A DNA stretch of 53,630 bases, from the NCBI RefSeq assembly GCF_009735685.1, contig NZ_WHPN01000262.1, positions 1 to 53,630 of the forward strand, written 5' to 3'. How positions within the stretch are numbered: position 1 is the first letter of the stretch; each line of letters opens with the position of its first letter. Below the pieces are notes generated by a model. That model saw only the letters and a list, made by a program, of their open reading frames with translations, did no database searches and was not told the origin of the DNA. Shown here piece after piece: positions 49,497-53,630 of this stretch. Origin of the DNA: Streptomyces lycii (GTDB taxonomy: Bacteria; Actinomycetota; Actinomycetes; Streptomycetales; Streptomycetaceae). The position numbers and the translations under genes are program-made.

Positions 49497-50801
49497 GTGG
49501 CCAAGCGGAACGGTTATGCCCTGCTCGCCGCGCTGGCGGCCGTGGTGGTGCTCGTCTCCACCGCGATCTTCGTCAGTGCCGGCGGCAGGGCCTCGGGCGG
49601 CAGCGACGACAGCTCCCGGCGGCCCGGTGAGCAGCAGGGCGGCGCGGCACCCGCCGTCACCGGCAACTGGGTCGGCACCTGGGCGGCGTCGGCGGCCGCT
49701 CCCGAGCCCAACACCCTGAACGGCTGGACCGGGATGTCGATCCGGAACGTCGTCCACACCAGCATCGGCGGCACCGCGGCACGCGTCCGGCTCTCGAACC
49801 TCTTCGGCACCCGGCCGCTCGTCATCAGCCACGCCACCATCGCGCTCGCGTCGGCGCCCAGCAGCCCGACGGCGGAGCCCGGCACCATGCACCGGCTGAC
49901 GTTCTCCGGACGCACCACGGTGCGCATCCCCGCCGGCCGGCACGTCGTCAGCGACGCGGCGCGGCTGACCGTGCCGCCCACCGCCGACCTCCTCGTGACG
50001 ACGTATTCACCGTCCCCGTCGGGACCGGCCACCTACCACCCGACGGCGCGGCAGACCTCGTACGTCGCGAAGGGCGACCGGGCCGGCGACATGGCGGGCA
50101 CCGCCTACACGGGGCAGAGCCCGTACTGGCGCTACGTCACCGCCGTCGACGTCCGCAACAGCGAGGCGCAGGGAGCGGTCGTCACCCTCGGCGACTCCAT
50201 CACCGACGGCGTCACCTCCACCACCGGGGCCAACCGCCGCTGGCCGGACTTCCTGGCGCAGCGGCTGCGCGACGAGCAGGGGGCGCCGTACTACGGCGTG
50301 CTGAACGAGGGCATCAGCGGCAACCGGATCCTCGTCGACGGCAGCGGTCCGAGCGGGCTGTCCCGGATCGACCGGGACGTGCTGTCGCACAGCGGGGTGC
50401 GGGCCGTGGTCATCCAGCTCGGCGTCAACGACATCCTGAGGCTGCCGCACCAGCTCGACGCGGACCGGATCGTCGAGGGTCTGCGGCAGCTGACGCAGAA
50501 GGCGCACGGGCGGGGCCTGAAGGTCGTCGGCGGCACGCTGATGCCGTTCGGCGGGCACCGCGGTTTCAGCGAGCGGACCGAGGCCACCCGGCAGCAGGTC
50601 AACGCGCAGATCCGGGCGGGCGGGGTGTTCGACGCGGTCGTCGACTTCGACGAGGCCCTGCGCGACCCGTCCGCGCCGCACCGGCTGCTGCCCGAATACG
50701 ACTCCGGGGACCATCTGCACCCGAGCGACGAGGGCTACCGCGCGATGGCCCACGCCCTGGACCTGGACATGCTGAAGGGCTCGGCTCCGGCCAAGCTCTG
50801 A
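49497..50801 (+). CDS. Secreted SGNH/GDSL hydrolase
   Basis: 434 aa. Signal or anchor helix (YALLAALAAVVVLVSTAIFVSAG). An N-terminal beta domain (WVGTWAASAAAPEP...IRNVVHTSIGGTAARVRLSNLFGTRPLVI) precedes the SGNH core: block I VVTLGDSITDGV with Ser234, block II Gly in LNEGISGNRI, block III LGVNDI, block V DHLHPSDEGY with Asp405 and His408. Such proteins are extracellular lipases or esterases. Start GTG 49497 after AGGAG, at rather wide spacing. Confidence 0.9.
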   Translation: MAKRNGYALLAALAAVVVLVSTAIFVSAGGRASGGSDDSSRRPGEQQGGAAPAVTGNWVGTWAASAAAPEPNTLNGWTGMSIRNVVHTSIGGTAARVRLSNLFGTRPLVISHATIALASAPSSPTAEPGTMHRLTFSGRTTVRIPAGRHVVSDAARLTVPPTADLLVTTYSPSPSGPATYHPTARQTSYVAKGDRAGDMAGTAYTGQSPYWRYVTAVDVRNSEAQGAVVTLGDSITDGVTSTTGANRRWPDFLAQRLRDEQGAPYYGVLNEGISGNRILVDGSGPSGLSRIDRDVLSHSGVRAVVIQLGVNDILRLPHQLDADRIVEGLRQLTQKAHGRGLKVVGGTLMPFGGHRGFSERTEATRQQVNAQIRAGGVFDAVVDFDEALRDPSAPHRLLPEYDSGDHLHPSDEGYRAMAHALDLDMLKGSAPAKL

Positions 50802-50853
50802 CCGCCGGGGGCCGGCGGGCGTCGGTGGTCCGGGGCGGGGACCGCGGACCGCG

Positions 50854-51606
50854 TCAGTGCGGCTCCCCGCGGTCCCGCTTCTCCGGCCCGCGCTCCCCCT
50901 TGCCCTCCAGCTCCCGGCGCCTGCGCTCCTCCTTGAGCCGCTTGCGCTCCGCCTTCGGCAGCTTGCGGATCACGCCCACGCCGCCCCAGAAGGCGAACCC
51001 GGTGACCACGACGCGGGGCGCGCCCGGCACCGGAAGCTCGTGGTCGTCCGCACCGCTCTGGTCGAAGCCGCCCATGATCCCGATGCCCCGGACGTCGACC
51101 TCCACGCCCGGCGGGACGACGACCGAGGCCCCGCCCATGACCGCGAAACAGCGGATGACGACCTCGCGGTCCTCGAAGCGGGCGTCCCGCAGGTCGATTT
51201 CGCCGCCGCCCATCACGGTGACGGCCGTGAAGCGGCGCGGCACGACCCAGCCGCCCTTGCGCTGGAAGCCGCCCAGGATCCCGACGCCGTACGTGGAGCT
51301 GGGCCGGCCGCCGATCCGCTCGGACCAGCGCGCCGGGGAACCGGCGGCGCGCCGGTCGGCGGGCAGCGGCGGCGCGACGGGCGGGCCGCCCGGCACGGGC
51401 AGATCCCGGGTGAGCGGTTCCAGCTCGCCGTACGTCCGGGACGTGTAGGCGGCATCCAGACGCTGGTCGAACTCGTCCATGTCCAGCCGCCCCTCGGCCA
51501 GCGCCTCGCGGAGCACCTCGACGACCCGCTCACGATCGGCGTCCGAGGCCCGCAACTCGGGCAGTCCCAAGGGTTCGGCGGGTTCGGAGGGGGGTTCGCT
51601 CGTCAT
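50854..51606 (-). CDS. DUF1707 domain protein with LiaF-like C-terminal part
   Basis: 250 aa. LGLPELRASDADRERVVEVLREALAEGRLDMDEFDQRLDAAYTSRTYGELEPLTRDLP is DUF1707 (about 12-75). The second half (GVGILGGFQRKGGWVVPRRFTAVTVMGGGEIDLRDARFEDREVVIRCFAVMGGASVVVPPGVEVDVRG) is the LiaF/DUF2154-like beta helix. The C-terminus is a highly charged K/R/E tail. No membrane helix is seen. A minus-strand TAGGGT seven bases before the ATG indicates a leaderless transcript. The link to envelope-stress sensing is inferred from the LiaF similarity. Confidence 0.88.
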   Translation of the reverse strand: MTSEPPSEPAEPLGLPELRASDADRERVVEVLREALAEGRLDMDEFDQRLDAAYTSRTYGELEPLTRDLPVPGGPPVAPPLPADRRAAGSPARWSERIGGRPSSTYGVGILGGFQRKGGWVVPRRFTAVTVMGGGEIDLRDARFEDREVVIRCFAVMGGASVVVPPGVEVDVRGIGIMGGFDQSGADDHELPVPGAPRVVVTGFAFWGGVGVIRKLPKAERKRLKEERRRRELEGKGERGPEKRDRGEPH

Positions 51607-51753
51607 GGTCCACACCCTACGCAGCCGGCCCCGCCCCGGGGGGCGGGCTCGCGAGTCACAGCTCGGGCTCCGTGCGGGCGGATACGGGGCGTCCGGGGGC
51701 GGGTTCGAGCCTCGCCGGCCAGGGCCGGGCTCCGCCCGCGGCACCGAAAACGG

Positions 51754-51784
51754 TTGTCCGGCGGCCGGTTCGCGCGCGTACAGT
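51754..51784 (+). promoter_or_regulatory. Possible promoter of the VOC gene
   Basis: TTGTCC (51754-51759) and TACAGT (51779-51784) with a 19-base spacer lie ~77 bases before the VOC start. Confidence 0.4.
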
Positions 51785-51860
51785 CCGCCCCGTCGGCACG
51801 GCGGCCACCGGCCCGCGGTACCGGCCGCCGCAAGCGGGTCACCAGCCACGGGGAGAGCAC

Positions 51861-52298
51861 ATGACGTCGTTCGTCCGGCACATCACCTTCGACTGCGCAC
51901 CGCCCCACGAGCCGTACGACGTGGCCCGCTTCTGGAGCGGTGTGCTCGGCCGCCCGGTCGACCCGGTGGACGAACCGGGCGACGACGAGGTGGCCCTGGA
52001 GGTGCCGGAGGGGCAGCCGACGCTGCTGTTCGTGCGGGTGTCCGGGGAGAAGACGCTGAAGAACCGGGTCCACCTCGACCTGCGGCCGGACCGGCCGCGC
52101 GACGAGGAGGTGGAGCGCGTCGCGGCGCTGGGCGGCACGATCGTCGACGACCGCCGCAACCCGGAGGGCGGGGGCTGGGTGGTCTTCGCGGACCCGGCGG
52201 GCAACGAATTCTGCATCGAGGGCAGCGCGGAGGAGCACGCGGAGGCGGAACGCGCGTACTGGGCGGCACGCGCGGGAGAGCGCCCCGGCGACGCCTGA
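51861..52298 (+). CDS. VOC superfamily (glyoxalase-like) protein
   Basis: 145 aa with two beta-alpha-beta-beta-beta units: RHITFDCAPPHEPYDVARFWSGVLGRPVDPVDEPGDDEVALE and NRVHLDLRPDRPRDEEVERVAALGGTIVDDRRNPEGGGWVVFADPAGNEFCIE. His, Glu and related positions (RHITFD, VHLDL, EFCIE) could bind a metal. Many Streptomyces VOC proteins of this shape are unassigned. GGGGAGAG precedes the ATG. Confidence 0.87.
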   Translation: MTSFVRHITFDCAPPHEPYDVARFWSGVLGRPVDPVDEPGDDEVALEVPEGQPTLLFVRVSGEKTLKNRVHLDLRPDRPRDEEVERVAALGGTIVDDRRNPEGGGWVVFADPAGNEFCIEGSAEEHAEAERAYWAARAGERPGDA

Positions 52299-52309
52299 CC
52301 CGCCGGGCC

Positions 52310-52435
52310 GCCGGGCGCGACCGGCTTCCCGGTCTCCCGGCTTCCCGGCGCGGGACCGGCTTCCCGGCTGTTTCCCGGCTTCCCCGCCGTTGCCCGGCTG
52401 CTTCCCGGATTCCCGGAGCGCACCGCGTTCCCGCG
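52310..52435. repeat. GGCTTCCCGG-type short repeats
   Basis: About eight degenerate copies of GGCTTCCCGG follow the VOC gene. The rest of the gap to 52537 shows no gene. Confidence 0.7.
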
Positions 52436-52537
52436 GCTCACGCCGCCCCGTCGGCCCCGGCAGCGCGACGGCAACGGCTGCCGGTGATCCGGGCGTGCCA
52501 GACTCCGCCGCTGCGGCAGCGCCCCCGCCCCACCCCG

Positions 52538-53515
52538 TCAAAGGGCCGCCCCCTCCGCGTACATCTTCGCGATGACCTCCTCGATCGCCGGTTCCCGGAC
52601 CGACAGGTCCACCAGCGGGTAGTCCGCCGCCACCGCCGCGACGACCGGCGCCGCGCTGCCCGTCGCCGGGAACGCGAGCCACTGGCGCGGGCCCTCGGCC
52701 CGGGTCACCCGGACGTCCGGGAGCGCCGGGAGCGAGATCGGCGGCAGTTCCCGCTCCAGGTCGACGACCAGGACCCGTTCGCTGCCGCCGACCGCGTGCA
52801 GGCCGTCCAGCCCGCCGTCGTACATCACCCGCCCGTGGTCGATCACCATCACCCGGCGGCACAACTGCTCGATGTCGCTGAGGTCATGGGTGGTGAGCAG
52901 CACCGTGGTGCCGCGCTCGGTGTTGATGTCGGCGAGGAACTGCCGCACCTTCGCCTTGCTGATGACGTCCAAACCGATGGTCGGCTCGTCGAGGTAGAGC
53001 ACCTCCGGGTCGTGCAGCAGGGCCGCCGCGATGTCGCCGCGCATCCGCTGGCCCAGCGACAGCTGCCGTACGGGGACGTCCAGCAGCGCGCCCAGGTCCA
53101 GGAGTTCCACGCAGCGGTCGAGGTTCTCCCGGTAGCGGCGGTCCGCAATCCGGTACATCCTGCGCACCAGGGCGTACGAGTCGCGCAGCGGCAGGTCCCA
53201 CCAGAGCGTGGTGCGCTGGCCGAAGACGACGCCGATGCGGCGGGTGAGCCGGGTGCGGTCGCGCGAGGGGTCGATGCCCGCGACCCGCAGCCGGCCGCCG
53301 CTGGGCACCAGGATGCCGGTGAGCATCTTGATGGTGGTCGACTTCCCGGCCCCGTTCGGGCCGATGTAGCCGACCATCTCGCCGCGCGGCACGGTGAAGG
53401 AGATGCCGTCGACCGCACGCACCTCCCGCTTCTCGCGGCGCAGCAGGCCCGCGCGGCGGCGCACCTGGAAGACCTTCTCGACGTCCTCCAGTTCGATCAG
53501 ATGCGCGCTCTCCAC
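52538..53515 (-). CDS. ABC transporter ATP-binding protein (ABC-2 type, YadG-like)
   Basis: 325 aa. Walker A GPNGAGKST (52-60), Q-loop VVFGQRTTLWWDLPLRDSY, signature LSLGQRMRGDIAAALL, Walker B VLYLDEPTIGLD and switch LTTHDLSD. The FGQRTTLWWDLP segment marks the subgroup exporting with DUF990/ABC-2 permeases. GTG start with GGAGG ten bases upstream. No permease gene is in the window; downstream is a convergent VOC gene, so its partners must lie beyond the right edge or elsewhere. Confidence 0.9.
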   Translation of the reverse strand: MESAHLIELEDVEKVFQVRRRAGLLRREKREVRAVDGISFTVPRGEMVGYIGPNGAGKSTTIKMLTGILVPSGGRLRVAGIDPSRDRTRLTRRIGVVFGQRTTLWWDLPLRDSYALVRRMYRIADRRYRENLDRCVELLDLGALLDVPVRQLSLGQRMRGDIAAALLHDPEVLYLDEPTIGLDVISKAKVRQFLADINTERGTTVLLTTHDLSDIEQLCRRVMVIDHGRVMYDGGLDGLHAVGGSERVLVVDLERELPPISLPALPDVRVTRAEGPRQWLAFPATGSAAPVVAAVAADYPLVDLSVREPAIEEVIAKMYAEGAAL

Positions 53516-53588
53516 GGTCCCCGTCCCTCCGTCGGTTCGCCGCCCCGGTGTGAGGGCCCGTCCACGGGGCCGGTCCGGGCGGCACCGC

Positions 53589-53618
53589 ACATTGTTGCCG
53601 ACGGCCGGCCCGGCGCAA
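53589..53618 (-). promoter_or_regulatory. Possible promoter of the ABC ATPase gene
   Basis: On the minus strand TTGCGC (53613-53618) and CAATGT (53589-53594) are 18 bases apart, ~75 bases before the start. It is of moderate quality. Confidence 0.35.
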
Positions 53619-53630
53619 TCGATTACTTCC

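Overview
The window is very GC-rich (well above 70 percent by eye). Its genes show strong third-position G/C bias, frequent GTG starts, TANNNT-type -10 boxes placed 6-8 bases before start codons (leaderless mRNAs), and families typical of Streptomyces: SpoIIE/PAS/GAF phosphatase, NB-ARC-TPR regulator, TioE-type MerR, DUF1707, DUF445, TIGR03086. I read it as chromosomal DNA of a Streptomyces or close relative. I see no rRNA, tRNA, transposase, phage gene, CRISPR array or polyketide/peptide assembly line.

Layout. 1-1086: FMN reductase divergent from a MerR regulator, with a MerR-type operator between them. 1573-4819: lipoprotein with DDVWA repeats, YqeY-like protein, and a secreted CE15 glucuronoyl esterase with its promoter region. 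5162-7529: GntR-ABC ATPase-permease operon with 4-base overlaps. 7684-11276: membrane protein, PaaI thioesterase and a broken quinone-oxidoreductase gene. 11830-13792: sodium/solute symporter plus 43-aa partner. 14169-16718: PAS-GAF-SpoIIE-HATPase protein. 16954-21529: regulator and target pairs (PadR/SnoaL, TetR/SnoaL/NmrA) and a frameshifted TioE-type MerR. 21704-30154: enzymes (epoxide-hydrolase-like, aldo/keto reductase, SET protein, lipase, CoA transferase) and small unknowns. 30258-33092: 944-aa NB-ARC regulator. 33718-38848: small redox, cupin, methyltransferase and DUF488 genes. 39100-40665: a sigma factor that appears frameshifted, its small membrane partners and a strong terminator. 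40792-43124: secreted protein and MFS transporter. 43592-46399: TIGR03086/AraC pair and a leaderless ArsR-like gene. 46487-53515: GlxA-type regulator, DUF445, SGNH lipase, DUF1707, VOC protein and an ABC ATPase.

The most unusual property is tandem-repeat DNA. Nearly every gap between gene ends holds a GC-rich minisatellite, and at about ten genes the array includes or abuts the stop codon, so that one copy of the unit is the gene's own 3' end (clearest at 3531-3562, 7511-7698, 27053-27187, 30147-30261 and 36249). A second class sits inside genes with periods of 15, 21 or 27 bases, adding repetitive peptides near N-termini or in linkers. A separate feature is a set of single-base frame breaks in otherwise intact genes (10294-11276, 20733-21529, 39677-40289, perhaps 40258-40665), which could be real decay or assembly error. 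Several regulatory sites are legible, the best being a 14-base inverted repeat around a leaderless promoter at 45355-45414 and a dyad lying over a promoter with a 20-base spacer at 691-724.
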